Below, one piece after another: positions 1-8,753 of a stretch of 64,000 nt of DNA; position 1 is the stretch's first letter, and the number at the start of each line of letters is the position of its first letter. This DNA is from Streptomyces longisporoflavus (GTDB lineage: Bacteria > Actinomycetota > Actinomycetes > Streptomycetales > Streptomycetaceae): positions 496,001 to 560,000 of the forward strand of contig NZ_BMTR01000003.1 of the NCBI RefSeq assembly GCF_014649775.1, read 5' to 3'. The position numbers and the translations under genes are program-made. A model generated the notes under the pieces. The model saw only the letters and a list, made by a program, of their open reading frames with translations, ran no database searches and was not told where the DNA came from.

Positions 1-1023
1 GGCTCCGAGCAGGGTCAGGAGCACACGCACGAGCACGAGGGCCACGAGGCCCCCGGGGTCACGGACGAGGTGGAGACCGAGACCGAGGCCGAGGTCGCCG
101 CGGAGGCCGCCGCCCCGGTGGCGCTCCCCGAGCCCGAGTTCGTGCCGGACGAGGAGCTGTACAGCAGCGCCTTCGAGGCCGAGGCCGCGGCGTCCCGCGG
201 TGGCCGTTCGCGCCGCAGGGCGACCCGCCGGGCCTCGGCTCCGGCCGGCACCCCGAAGGCGGAGGCCGCGCCCGTCGCGGAGTCCGCCCCGAGGCCGGAG
301 AAGGCCGAGAAGTCCGGGAAGGCCGAGAAGGCGCAGAAGAAGCGGGCCAACTCCCGGCAGGCCGCCACGGCCGAGGCTCCGGCCGCCGAGGACCCGGTCG
401 TCGAGGCTCCGGTCGTTCCGGCGGAGGAGGCGGCTGCCCCGCAGCCCGCCGCCGTCGAGGCCGCGCCCGAGGCGCCCGTTGCCGACGCCGACGACGCCGC
501 TCCCAAGGGGCGTACGCGCCGTCGCGCGACCCGCAAGGCGACGGCGCCCGCCGGTTCGCCGAAGGCCGCGCAGAGCGTCGAGCCGGAGGCCGCCGCGGTG
601 ATCGTCGAGGAGGCGCCCAAGGCGGAGCCCGTCGCCGAGCCGGTCGTCGCGGAGCCGGTGGCCGAGGCCCCCGCCGACGCGGCTCCGGCCCGTCCGCGGC
701 GCCGTGCGGTCCGCAAGGCGTCCGCGCCGACCGCGTCCGCGGAGGCGGCCGTCCTGGTCGTCCCGACGGCCGAGAAGGCCCCGGAGCAGCCCGCCGCGGA
801 CACCGAGGCGCCCGCCGAGGAAGCCGCTCCGGCCAAGAAGACGGCGCGCAAGACCGCGGCCAAGAAGGCGCCCGCGAAGAAGGCGGCGGCCAAGAAGACC
901 GCGGCCAAGAAGACGGCCGCCAAGAAGACGACGGCCAAGAAGGCGTCGAAGACGACGAAGAAGACCGCCGCGGCGGAGCAGACGCCGGCCGGCGTCAAGG
1001 CCTCCGCGGCCGACGAGGGCTGA
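1..1023 (+). CDS. Ribonuclease E/G family protein, C-terminal tail (5' end outside window)
   Basis: The reading frame is open from the first base and ends at 1023, giving the last 340 residues of a larger protein. No catalytic domain is in view. The visible part is acidic and Ala/Pro/Glu-rich. It carries three spaced basic repeats, each with a core like RRRATR(R/K)A(S/T)AP, at about 205-270, 510-575 and 685-750. The last ~50 residues are a histone-H1-like run of AKK(T/A)A units. In Streptomyces the gene before rplU-rpmA-obgE encodes the RNase E/G homologue, whose long disordered tail binds RNA and degradosome partners. The assignment therefore rests on synteny plus tail composition. It could be another Lys/Ala-tailed nucleic-acid-binding protein. 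Confidence 0.7.
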   Translation, partial: GSEQGQEHTHEHEGHEAPGVTDEVETETEAEVAAEAAAPVALPEPEFVPDEELYSSAFEAEAAASRGGRSRRRATRRASAPAGTPKAEAAPVAESAPRPEKAEKSGKAEKAQKKRANSRQAATAEAPAAEDPVVEAPVVPAEEAAAPQPAAVEAAPEAPVADADDAAPKGRTRRRATRKATAPAGSPKAAQSVEPEAAAVIVEEAPKAEPVAEPVVAEPVAEAPADAAPARPRRRAVRKASAPTASAEAAVLVVPTAEKAPEQPAADTEAPAEEAAPAKKTARKTAAKKAPAKKAAAKKTAAKKTAAKKTTAKKASKTTKKTAAAEQTPAGVKASAADEG

Positions 1024-1056
1024 CCTCCTCCTTCGTAGTCCGTACGTATGTCCGGG

Positions 1057-1092
1057 TGCCCCCGGTGCGGTGAGATCACCGCACCGGGGGCA
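1057..1092. terminator. Strong hairpin terminator after the RNase E/G gene
   Basis: Arms 1057-1073 and 1076-1092 form a perfect 17-bp GC-rich inverted repeat around a 2-nt centre (GA). It starts about 33 nt after the upstream stop codon. There is no long T-run, as is usual for Streptomyces terminators. Confidence 0.75.
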
Positions 1093-1212
1093 TCTCCTTG
1101 TCGGAACTTGGAACAGAGTGAAGTACCTGTAAAACTCATGCGGTTGGTGAACGGGAACGTGGGTGTGGCGTCTGGGGAGACGTCGCGGTCACGTCTGGGG
1201 AGGGGATGGACG

Positions 1213-2565
1213 ATGGCGCACGGTCGCCTGGGAGGCACGGGACGTCACCGTGCCGTGAAACCGGTCAAGGGCGGGCGGCAGGCCGTCGCTCTGGCCACGA
1301 TTCTCTCGGCGGCGGGTATCCAGACCGTCAGCGCCGCGGGAACGGCGGGTGCGGCAGACGGGGAGCCGTCCCTGGCCGAGGCGCCGATCTTCAACGATCC
1401 GCTGGGCACCCCCGAGCAGCAGCACGCCATCCGGACCCGCCTGATCGAGCTGACGAACACCGCGGTGCCGGGCTCGACCATCAAGGTCGCCGTCTACCAC
1501 GTGTGGGAGGCCCCGGTCGTCGACGCGCTCGTGGCGGCCAGGAATCGCGGCGTGCACGTGCAGATGGTGCTCGACGAGACCAGCAGGAGCGACCGCCCCA
1601 CGAACACGGCGTACAGCAGGCTCGCGACGGCGCTCGGCACCGACAGGAACAAGTCGTCCTTCGTGACGCTCTGCCCGGCGGACAAGTCCTGCCTGGGCGA
1701 TCCCAAGTACGGCAAGTCGATCATGCACAACAAGTTCTGGCTGTTCTCGCAGGTCGAGGGGGCCAGGGACATCGTCGTGCAGACCACGTCGAACTCGACG
1801 CCCTCCGCGCACACGAAGTTCTTCAACGACGCGCTGCAGCTCCCGAACAACCCGACGATGTACGAGGCGTACGCCGACTACTTCGCCGACATGATCCGCA
1901 AGGACTGGCGGAACTGGGACTACCGCACGGTCAGCGACGGCCTCTACAAGGCGTACTTCTTCCCGCGCTCCGGCACGGTCAACGAGACCGACACCATGTA
2001 CTCGGTCCTGAACAACGTGCAGTGCAACTACAAGGACGCGACCGGGGCGATCAGGCACACGAACGTCCGTGCCTCGATCTTCAAGATCACCCGGAAGCAG
2101 ATCGCCGACAAGCTCGTCTCGCTCAAGAAGGTGGGCTGCACGGTGAGCATCCTCTACGCCGAGTCCGACAGCGCCAAGAGCCAGGGCGGCACCCCGGGCA
2201 CCTGGGAGGCGCTGCACAAGACCGGCGGACCCACCATGCGCTGCTACAACGACGACCGGGACCCGCTGCACCCCGGCACCAAGCTGGTGACGCCCTACAT
2301 CATCCACTCGAAGTACCTGCTCATCGACGGCATGTACGACGGCAGGCAGAACAAGCTCTCCTTCACCGGCTCACAGAACTACACGGCGCCGGCGCTGCGC
2401 GAGAACGACGAGGCGATCGTGAAGGTCGACGACGACTCGGTGCACGACGCGTACCGCGGGCACTTCGACCGCGTACGGGCCGTGGCCTGGCCCGGCAAGG
2501 CCGACACCACCGATCTGTGCAAGGGTGTCAAGCCTCTGCCGCCGGACGGCGAGAAGCCGGTTTGA
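1213..2565 (+). CDS. Secreted phospholipase D-like protein
   Basis: This is a 450-residue protein. I chose ATG 1213 because GGGGAGGGG lies just upstream and a signal peptide follows: basic N-terminus, hydrophobic stretch ending in ...SAAGTAGAADG. Two PLD halves are visible. The second HKD motif is intact (H365-S-K367-Y-L-L-I-D372, followed by FTGSQNY). The first is degenerate: H172-N-K174-F-W-L-F-S179, with Ser where HxKxxxxD needs Asp. Both catalytic His-Lys pairs remain, so hydrolase or phosphatidyltransferase activity on extracellular phospholipids is possible but unproven. The gene stands alone between terminators, unrelated to the flanking ribosomal genes. Confidence 0.8.
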   Translation: MAHGRLGGTGRHRAVKPVKGGRQAVALATILSAAGIQTVSAAGTAGAADGEPSLAEAPIFNDPLGTPEQQHAIRTRLIELTNTAVPGSTIKVAVYHVWEAPVVDALVAARNRGVHVQMVLDETSRSDRPTNTAYSRLATALGTDRNKSSFVTLCPADKSCLGDPKYGKSIMHNKFWLFSQVEGARDIVVQTTSNSTPSAHTKFFNDALQLPNNPTMYEAYADYFADMIRKDWRNWDYRTVSDGLYKAYFFPRSGTVNETDTMYSVLNNVQCNYKDATGAIRHTNVRASIFKITRKQIADKLVSLKKVGCTVSILYAESDSAKSQGGTPGTWEALHKTGGPTMRCYNDDRDPLHPGTKLVTPYIIHSKYLLIDGMYDGRQNKLSFTGSQNYTAPALRENDEAIVKVDDDSVHDAYRGHFDRVRAVAWPGKADTTDLCKGVKPLPPDGEKPV

Positions 2566-2729
2566 CCCTTCCGGGTGAGCCCCGTAATCTTGACCGTCGG
2601 CGTGTCAGTAGGCACGTCCTACCCCTGTAAACCTGATTTCCTTCCGGCGCCCGGCGCTCGGAAGAGGCCGACCGTGTATGCGGGCGGCTGGACTGCGGGG
2701 GTCCCGTTCCGAGCGAGAGAGAGATCCGC

Positions 2730-3050
2730 GTGTACGCCATCGTGCGCAGCGGTGGTCGCCAGCACAAGGTTGCTGTCGACGACATCGTTGAGGTTGACAA
2801 GATTTCCACCGCCAAGGTTGGCGACACGGTCGAGCTCTCGACCCTGCTCGTTGTCGACGGCGACGCCGTGACGAGCGACCCGTGGGTCCTTGCCGGCATC
2901 AAGGTCCAGGCCGAGGTCGTGGACCACCACAAGGGCGCGAAGATCGACATCCTTCGCTACAAGAACAAGACCGGCTACCGCCGTCGTCAGGGTCACCGTC
3001 AGCAGTACACGGCGATCAAGATCACCGGTATCCCCACGGCTGCGAAGTAA
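2730..3050 (+). CDS. rplU: 50S ribosomal protein bL21
   Basis: A 106-residue protein of normal bL21 length. It begins [13 protein letters not shown] and contains the characteristic [18 protein letters not shown] C-terminal segment ([14 protein letters not shown]). The start is GTG 2730 behind a GAGAGAGAG purine run. It is the first gene of the classic rplU-rpmA-obgE cluster; rpmA follows after 14 nt. A ~160-nt leader precedes it and contains a TTCCG/CGGAA hairpin around 2640-2662. Autogenous control by the ribosomal protein is plausible but not shown. Confidence 0.97.
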   Translation: MYAIVRSGGRQHKVAVDDIVEVDKISTAKVGDTVELSTLLVVDGDAVTSDPWVLAGIKVQAEVVDHHKGAKIDILRYKNKTGYRRRQGHRQQYTAIKITGIPTAAK

Positions 3051-3064
3051 GGGACTGAGACAAG

Positions 3065-3319
3065 ATGGCACACAAGAAGGGCGCATCGTCCACTCGGAAC
3101 GGGCGCGATTCCAATGCTCAGCGGCTCGGCGTGAAGCGCTTCGGCGGTCAGACCGTCAACGCCGGTGAGATCCTGGTCCGCCAGCGCGGCACCCACTTCC
3201 ACCCCGGCGCGAGCGTCGGCCGTGGCAAGGACGACACGCTGTTCGCGCTGGCCGCCGGTGCGGTCGAGTTCGGCACGCACCGTGGCCGCAAGGTCGTGAA
3301 CATCGTTCCGGTCGCCTGA
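3065..3319 (+). CDS. rpmA: 50S ribosomal protein bL27
   Basis: An 84-residue protein starting [21 protein letters not shown], typical of bL27, whose N-terminus reaches the peptidyl-transferase centre. It has no N-terminal extension of the kind that Firmicutes remove by proteolysis. It is co-transcribed with rplU (14-nt gap). It is separated from obgE by 135 nt holding a hairpin, so ribosomal protein output can be higher than GTPase output. Confidence 0.98.
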   Translation: MAHKKGASSTRNGRDSNAQRLGVKRFGGQTVNAGEILVRQRGTHFHPGASVGRGKDDTLFALAAGAVEFGTHRGRKVVNIVPVA

Positions 3320-3351
3320 ACCAGGCTTCCGTAGAACAGGTTCTTCGCGAG

Positions 3352-3388
3352 GGCGGACCTCACTTCCCTGTCGGGAAGCGGGTCCGCC
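3352..3388 (+). terminator. Hairpin between rpmA and obgE
   Basis: Outer arms GGCGGACC 3352-3359 and GGTCCGCC 3381-3388 enclose an inner CTTCCC/GGGAAG stem (3363-3368, 3373-3378). TTTCG follows. It lies in a conserved operon, so it probably acts as a partial terminator that lowers transcription into obgE. Confidence 0.65.
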
Positions 3389-3454
3389 TTTCGCGTGTTA
3401 CACCTAGGGGCATTTCGCCCCTTACCTTTTCGCTCGTTTCTGGAGGCACATCCC

Positions 3455-4894
3455 ATGACCACCTTCGTGGACCGCGTCGAGCTGCATGTCGCCGCGGGTA
3501 GCGGGGGCCACGGCTGTGCCTCCGTCCACCGTGAGAAGTTCAAGCCGCTCGGCGGCCCGGACGGCGGCAACGGCGGCCGTGGCGGTGACGTGATCCTGGT
3601 CGTCGACCAGTCGGTCACGACCCTGCTCGACTACCACCACTCCCCGCACCGCAAGGCCACCAACGGCGCCCCCGGCGCCGGTGACAACCGCTCCGGCAAG
3701 GACGGCCAGGACCTGGTCCTGCCCGTACCGGACGGCACCGTCGTCCTGGACAAGCAGGGCAACGTCCTCGCGGACCTGGTGGGCCAGGGCACGACCTTCG
3801 TCGCCTCGCAGGGCGGCCGCGGCGGTCTGGGCAACGCGGCGCTCGCCTCCGCCCGCCGCAAGGCGCCCGGCTTCGCCCTCCTTGGCGAGCCGGGAGACGA
3901 GGGCGAGATCGTCCTCGAACTCAAGACGGTCGCGGACGTCGCGCTCGTGGGCTACCCGAGCGCGGGCAAGTCCTCGCTGATCTCGGTCCTGAGCGCGGCC
4001 AAGCCGAAGATCGCGGACTACCCCTTCACGACGCTCGTCCCCAACCTCGGCGTGGTGACGGCCGGGTCGACCGTCTACACCATCGCCGACGTGCCGGGCC
4101 TGATCCCGGGCGCCAGCCAGGGCAAGGGCCTCGGCCTGGAGTTCCTGCGCCACGTCGAGCGGTGCAGCGTCCTGGTGCACGTCCTGGACACGGCGACCCT
4201 GGAGTCCGACCGTGACCCCGTCTCCGACCTCGACATCATCGAGGCCGAGCTGCGCGAGTACGGCGCCGGCCTGGAGAACCGCCCGCGCGTCGTCGTCCTC
4301 AACAAGATCGACGTACCGGACGGCCAGGACCTCGCCGACCTGGTCCGCCCGGACCTGGAGGCCCGCGGCTACCGCGTCTTCGAGGTGTCGGCCGTGGCGC
4401 ACAAGGGGCTCAAGGAGCTCTCCTTCGCGCTCGCCGAGGTCGTGGCCGCCGCGCGCGCCGCCAAGCCGAAGGAGGAGGCGACCCGTATCGTCATCCGGCC
4501 CAAGGCCGTGGACGACGCGGGCTTCACCGTCAAGCTCGGCGACGACGGCATCTACCGCGTGCGCGGCGAGAAGCCGGAGCGCTGGGTGCGCCAGACCGAC
4601 TTCAACAACGACGAGGCCGTCGGCTACCTCGCCGACCGGCTCAACCGCCTCGGCGTCGAGGAAGAGCTGATGAAGGCGGGCGCGCGCACCGGTGACGGCG
4701 TCGCCATCGGCCCCGAGGACAACGCGGTCGTCTTCGACTGGGAGCCGACGGTCATGGCCGGCGCGGAGATGCTGGGCCGGCGCGGCGAGGACCACCGCCT
4801 CGAGGCGCCCCGGCCCGCGGCCCAGCGCCGCCGGGAGCGGGACGCGGAGCGTGACGAGGCCGAGCAGGCGTACGACGACTTCGAGCCGTTCTAG
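3455..4894 (+). CDS. obgE: Obg family GTPase (CgtA)
   Basis: A 479-residue protein. ATG 3455 follows TGGAGGC, and the Obg glycine-rich fold begins at once ([20 protein letters not shown] repeats). G motifs are clear: GYPSAGKSS (P-loop), DVPGLIPGA (G3) and NKID (G4). A C-terminal OCT domain follows (about residues 340-430), then an acidic-basic tail. Obg proteins act in 50S subunit maturation and stress signalling, and in Streptomyces Obg affects aerial mycelium formation. The position after rplU-rpmA is the conserved one. A bidirectional terminator closes the unit at 4935-4975. Confidence 0.97.
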   Translation: MTTFVDRVELHVAAGSGGHGCASVHREKFKPLGGPDGGNGGRGGDVILVVDQSVTTLLDYHHSPHRKATNGAPGAGDNRSGKDGQDLVLPVPDGTVVLDKQGNVLADLVGQGTTFVASQGGRGGLGNAALASARRKAPGFALLGEPGDEGEIVLELKTVADVALVGYPSAGKSSLISVLSAAKPKIADYPFTTLVPNLGVVTAGSTVYTIADVPGLIPGASQGKGLGLEFLRHVERCSVLVHVLDTATLESDRDPVSDLDIIEAELREYGAGLENRPRVVVLNKIDVPDGQDLADLVRPDLEARGYRVFEVSAVAHKGLKELSFALAEVVAAARAAKPKEEATRIVIRPKAVDDAGFTVKLGDDGIYRVRGEKPERWVRQTDFNNDEAVGYLADRLNRLGVEEELMKAGARTGDGVAIGPEDNAVVFDWEPTVMAGAEMLGRRGEDHRLEAPRPAAQRRRERDAERDEAEQAYDDFEPF

Positions 4895-4934
4895 GCTTTT
4901 GCCTGGCGGGGGCGCCCTGGACGTACGGGACATA

Positions 4935-4975
4935 AGAGAAGGCCCCCGGAGCTTTTGCTCCGGGGGCCTTCTCTT
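4935..4975. terminator. Bidirectional terminator between obgE and the convergent minus-strand gene
   Basis: A near-perfect ~18-bp inverted repeat (AAGAGAAGGCCCCCGGAGC and its complement) surrounds a TTTT loop. It reads A-rich to T-rich in both directions and lies between convergent genes. Confidence 0.85.
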
Positions 4976-5007
4976 GTTCTTGTTCGTGCGCCGTGCGGGT
5001 GCGTGGG

Positions 5008-5035
5008 GGCTGATCGCGCAGTTCCTCGCGCCCCT
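5008..5035. repeat. Dispersed intergenic repeat, family A copy 1
   Basis: About 28 bp containing GCGCAGTTCC and CGCGCCCCT, followed at once by a GCGCCCC/GGGGGCGC hairpin. A 26/28-identical copy occurs at 37651-37678 and a relative near 54820-54851. I recognise this as a very common Streptomyces intergenic element often found after genes. Confidence 0.6.
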
Positions 5036-5048
5036 TGGGGGCGCTGCT

Positions 5049-7142
5049 CTACGCCGTGACCGCGTCGTCCGCGCCGTTCGGCTGTTCGGTCGGGTCGGAT
5101 TCCATTTCCTCCGCCGCCTCTTCCGCCGCGCGCTGGCCGGGGATCTCCGCGTCGATGCGGGTGGCCATGCGGATGCGGCGTTCGTCGGCCTTGGCCGAGA
5201 GCGCGAGGGCCGCTTCGTTGAAGCGGACCAGGGACGGCGGGTCCGAGGGGCCGAGGAGGTGCTCCTTGAGGGCCGCGCGGGCCTCGGCGTGCGTGTCGAG
5301 CTCCGGGGAGCGGACGGCCTCCAGGAGCGCCGGGATGTCCTCGGCGGTCGGGGAGAGGATCGTCGCCGCGCTCACCGTCGGGAAGCCCGCGCGGAAGTCC
5401 GCCTCGGACAAGCCGGAGGTGTTGGCGACCGCGTACGGCTTCTCGCTCGTCAGCCAGTCGGAGACGACCGAGGAGACATCGCTGATCAGCAGGTCCGCCT
5501 GGTTGAAGCAGGAGAAGATCGCCGGGCGCGCGGTGGTGATGATCTGGTGCTCCCACTCGGGGAACGAAGCCCAGTACGCCGCCTCCCACGCGGCCAGCGC
5601 CTCGGCGACCGCCGCCTGCTGGTCACCGTCGGGCGTGCCCTGGAGCATCATCCGCTCCATCTCGTCCACGCTCTTGCGGAACTTGGTGGAGGTCAGCTGG
5701 TCCAACTCGGCGGCGCGGCGCGCCAGTTCGGCGGCGGCCTCCGGGCCGGTGCGCTCGCCGGTGCGCTTGGCGGCGGCCTCGCGGATCATCGCCTTGATGC
5801 GCTCGTTGGCGGCGCCCGCGCGCGGGTCCTGCGAGCCGGTCATCGGGTGCGGCTTGTAGATGAGCCGGACGCCGGGGTCGGCGAGCAGGTGCCGGACGAT
5901 GTTCTCGCCCGCGAGGGTGACCGAGGTGTTGCCGGGGTTGCCGTCCCAGCCCTCCCAGGTGGGGGCGTACAGGACGGTCGTGAACGCGCCGGTGGGAGCG
6001 CCCGTCGAGCGCAGGATCGGGGACAGCTGGGGGCGGCCGACCTCGACCACGTCCTTGTCGTCGATACCCACGTCGGCGGCCTGGTAGCGGTCGCGCGCGG
6101 CGGGCCCGGCCACCCACACCTCGTCGTACGCCTTCGCGTACGGGTTGCAGGAGGACAGCTTGTCGCTCTCGCCGTGGTTGATGAAGGCGTGCTTGATCGT
6201 CGGGATGCGCAGGACCTGCGAGGTCTTCGCGGCGTTCGCCGGGTGCAGCATCATCTTCAGCGTCGACGTCTCCAGGGAGAACATCGTCGCGACCTTCGGG
6301 AAGCAGATGATCGGGACGTCCGTCGCGTCGATCTTCTGCACCATGAAGCGCTCACGCAGCACGATCAGCGGCTTGCCGTCGAGCTTGGAGAGCGTGGAGA
6401 GCCACATGTTCGCCTGGTACGCGGAGGTGGCGCCGCCCGAGAAGTACATGGCGACGGTCGGCTGGTACTCGGCCAGCCAGTTGTCCAGCCACTCCATGAC
6501 CTTCTCGTCGTTCTTCGCGCGCTTCTTGGGGAGCAGCCAGGTGGCGAGGTAGATCGCGCCGAGGCCCATCAGGGTGATGGAGATCCCGAGGCCGATGCCG
6601 CCCCAGTACGCGTCGGTGGTGGCGGCCGTGACCAGCAGGCCCGCCGTCGCGGGGATCGAGAACGTCAGCAGGCGGTGGGCCTGGCGGCGCGAGAGGATCC
6701 GCGGCGGGGCCGCCGTCAGATGCAGTGCGGACGCGTCGATGTTGCGCGTGACGATCGGCAGCTGGCGGGAGCGGCGCACCAGTATGGCGGTGGCCTGGCA
6801 GCCGAAGTGCAGGAAGTAGAAGGCGAGCAGCGAGATCGTCAGCGGCGACTGCTCGGCCAGCGGCTCGATGCCGTCGATGCGCAGCAGGCCGACCAGGATC
6901 AGCATGTCGCGCAGGAGCTGCCTGACGGTGACATCGAAGCGGATCTTGCCAAGGAGGGAAAGGAGCCCCGGCTGCTTGTACTGCAGATAGACGTCGAGCA
7001 TGAGGTTCGCCGCGGACGCGGCGACGAACACCGGTACGTACGGGACCAGCGCGCTGACCAGCTGGGCCGTGAAGAGCGCGAACATCGCGAACAGCGCTGA
7101 CAGCTGCACGATGCGGCGGGGGACGAGTCCGGCAGAGGGCAC
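5049..7142 (-). CDS. CDP-glycerol:poly(glycerophosphate) glycerophosphotransferase-like membrane protein
   Basis: I chose GTG 7142 because AGGAG lies 9 nt upstream, giving 697 residues rather than the longer open frame. The N-terminal ~190 residues hold about five or six membrane segments. The soluble remainder has the features of the CDP-glycerol glycerophosphotransferase family: a YAPTWEG segment, YKPHP, and LISDVSSVVSDWL near the C-terminus. Such enzymes polymerise or attach glycerophosphate in teichoic-acid-type wall polymers. The N-terminal membrane block is unusual, since TagF/TagB proteins are mostly peripheral. With the LCP-like gene at 14894 it fits a local cell-wall glycopolymer theme. 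It is inserted on the opposite strand between obgE and proB, which are often adjacent. Confidence 0.8.
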   Translation of the reverse strand: MPSAGLVPRRIVQLSALFAMFALFTAQLVSALVPYVPVFVAASAANLMLDVYLQYKQPGLLSLLGKIRFDVTVRQLLRDMLILVGLLRIDGIEPLAEQSPLTISLLAFYFLHFGCQATAILVRRSRQLPIVTRNIDASALHLTAAPPRILSRRQAHRLLTFSIPATAGLLVTAATTDAYWGGIGLGISITLMGLGAIYLATWLLPKKRAKNDEKVMEWLDNWLAEYQPTVAMYFSGGATSAYQANMWLSTLSKLDGKPLIVLRERFMVQKIDATDVPIICFPKVATMFSLETSTLKMMLHPANAAKTSQVLRIPTIKHAFINHGESDKLSSCNPYAKAYDEVWVAGPAARDRYQAADVGIDDKDVVEVGRPQLSPILRSTGAPTGAFTTVLYAPTWEGWDGNPGNTSVTLAGENIVRHLLADPGVRLIYKPHPMTGSQDPRAGAANERIKAMIREAAAKRTGERTGPEAAAELARRAAELDQLTSTKFRKSVDEMERMMLQGTPDGDQQAAVAEALAAWEAAYWASFPEWEHQIITTARPAIFSCFNQADLLISDVSSVVSDWLTSEKPYAVANTSGLSEADFRAGFPTVSAATILSPTAEDIPALLEAVRSPELDTHAEARAALKEHLLGPSDPPSLVRFNEAALALSAKADERRIRMATRIDAEIPGQRAAEEAAEEMESDPTEQPNGADDAVTA

Positions 7143-7437
7143 GGGCTTGGGCTCCTGGCGGGGGATCGGATGGGGGGAACACGGGGGGAGAACGCTGGGA
7201 GGAGAGAGAAGACAGGGAAGTCGACCACTGACCGTATGACGTGCGGTGGCCCCGTAGCAATCTTCCGTGACGACAATCACCGGATAAAGGGGCAAAGGTA
7301 CTGAACCTGCGGACCCCGTTCCCCCTCCGGGGTGGCCGCGGTCCGCCCCTCGAAATGCGTGGGCACCCCACCGGGGCACTGGCGTAGATTGGCTGGTCCG
7401 GCAGGGAATGGGATCTTCGGGATCATTGGGGAAGCAC

Positions 7438-8568
7438 GTGGCTGGGGCAGCAAGGCAGGGCATCGCAGAGGCCCACAGGATCGTCGTCAAGGTCGGGTCC
7501 TCGTCCCTGACCACCGCGTCGGGAGGTCTGGACGCCGACCGCGTCGACGCCCTGGTCGACGTGCTGGCCAAGAGCCGCAGCGGCGGCGAGCGCGAGATCG
7601 TGCTCGTCTCCTCCGGCGCCATCGCCGCCGGACTCTCGCCGCTCGGCCTGCGCAGGCGCCCCAAGGACCTCGCGAGGCAGCAAGCGGCCGCCAGCGTCGG
7701 CCAGGGGCTCCTCGTGGCCCGCTACACCGCTTCCTTCGCGCGTTACGGCGTACGCGTCGGGCAGGTGCTCCTCACCTCCGACGACATGGCCCGCCGCGCC
7801 CACCATCGCAACGCCTCCCGCACCCTCGACCAGCTCCTGGCGATGGGCGCGCTGCCCGTCGTGAACGAGAACGACACCGTGGCGACGGACGAGATCCGCT
7901 TCGGCGACAACGACCGGCTCGCCGCCCTCGTCGCCCATCTGGTCCGCGCCGACCTCCTCGTCCTGCTCTCCGACGTGGACGGTCTCTACGACGGCGACCC
8001 GGCGAAGCCCGGCACCGCCCGGATCTCCGAGGTGACGGGCCCCGCCGACATAGCGCACGTCCAGATCGGCAGCGCGGGCAAGGCGGGCGTCGGCACCGGC
8101 GGCATGGTCACCAAGGTCGAGGCCGCGCGGATCGCGGCGTCCGCCGGGATCCCGGTCGTCCTGACCTCCGCGAGCCAGGCCGCCGACGCCCTCGCGGGCC
8201 GCGACACCGGGACGTACTTCCACCGCACGGGCCGCCGCACCGCCGACCGGCTCCTGTGGCTGCAGTACGCCTCCGAGCCGCAGGGCGCGCTCACGCTCGA
8301 CGACGGGGCCGTGCGCGCCGTCGTCGAGGGGCGCAAATCGCTGCTCCCGGCCGGGATCGCGGCGGTCGAGGGCGACTTCACCGCGGGCGACCCGGTCGAA
8401 CTGCGGGACACCGCGGGGCGTCCCGTGGCGCGCGGCCTGGTGAACTTCGACGCCAAGGAGTTGCCGCAGCTCCTCGGCCGCTCCACGCGGGAGCTCGCAC
8501 GGGAACTCGGACCCGCGTACGAGCGTGAAGTGGTGCACCGCGACGACCTGGCCCTGCTGCACGGCTGA
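7438..8568 (+). CDS. proB: Glutamate 5-kinase
   Basis: A 376-residue protein that phosphorylates glutamate in the first step of proline synthesis. The kinase domain shows RIVVKVGSSSLTT, VSSGAIAAGLSPLGL, NENDTVATDEIRFGDND and TGGMVTKVEAA. A C-terminal PUA domain (about residues 280-365) follows. GTG 7438 behind GGGGAAG is preferred to ATG 7408, whose purine run abuts the codon and whose extra residues are not typical. proA follows at 9311 with one conserved hypothetical gene between them. Confidence 0.95.
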   Translation: MAGAARQGIAEAHRIVVKVGSSSLTTASGGLDADRVDALVDVLAKSRSGGEREIVLVSSGAIAAGLSPLGLRRRPKDLARQQAAASVGQGLLVARYTASFARYGVRVGQVLLTSDDMARRAHHRNASRTLDQLLAMGALPVVNENDTVATDEIRFGDNDRLAALVAHLVRADLLVLLSDVDGLYDGDPAKPGTARISEVTGPADIAHVQIGSAGKAGVGTGGMVTKVEAARIAASAGIPVVLTSASQAADALAGRDTGTYFHRTGRRTADRLLWLQYASEPQGALTLDDGAVRAVVEGRKSLLPAGIAAVEGDFTAGDPVELRDTAGRPVARGLVNFDAKELPQLLGRSTRELARELGPAYEREVVHRDDLALLHG

Positions 8569-8711
8569 GTCTTCCGCTGCCGCGTGTCGGCCCCCGGCCG
8601 AAAACAGGCGCGAACGCCGTGCGACGACCGGCCCCTGCGAGGGGAAACTCCCCAAAACGGCCCCGCGGGGGCGCTTGGCCTGCTCAACTTTGTTCCAGAC
8701 ACTTCCGTACG

Positions 8712-8741
8712 ACCATTGCGTATCCGCACCACCATTGCGTA
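8712..8741. repeat. Direct repeat of an 11-mer with 19-bp period
   Basis: ACCATTGCGTA occurs at 8712-8722 and again at 8731-8741, directly before the AGAGGAGG ribosome-binding site of the next gene. Two sites about two helical turns apart could be an operator for a dimeric regulator. Confidence 0.5.
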
Positions 8742-8753
8742 GAGGAGGACGTC

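Noticed and set aside
4692..7100. 802-codon plus-strand open frame
   Set aside because: Antisense shadow of the CDP-glycerol transferase-like gene; composition is Arg/Gly/Val-rich with no domain, as expected from reversed high-GC codons.
7145..7664. N-terminal extension of the CDP-glycerol transferase-like gene to 871 residues
   Set aside because: The extension lacks a ribosome-binding site, overlaps proB, and is Pro/Ser/Arg-rich; GTG 7142 with AGGAG is the better start.
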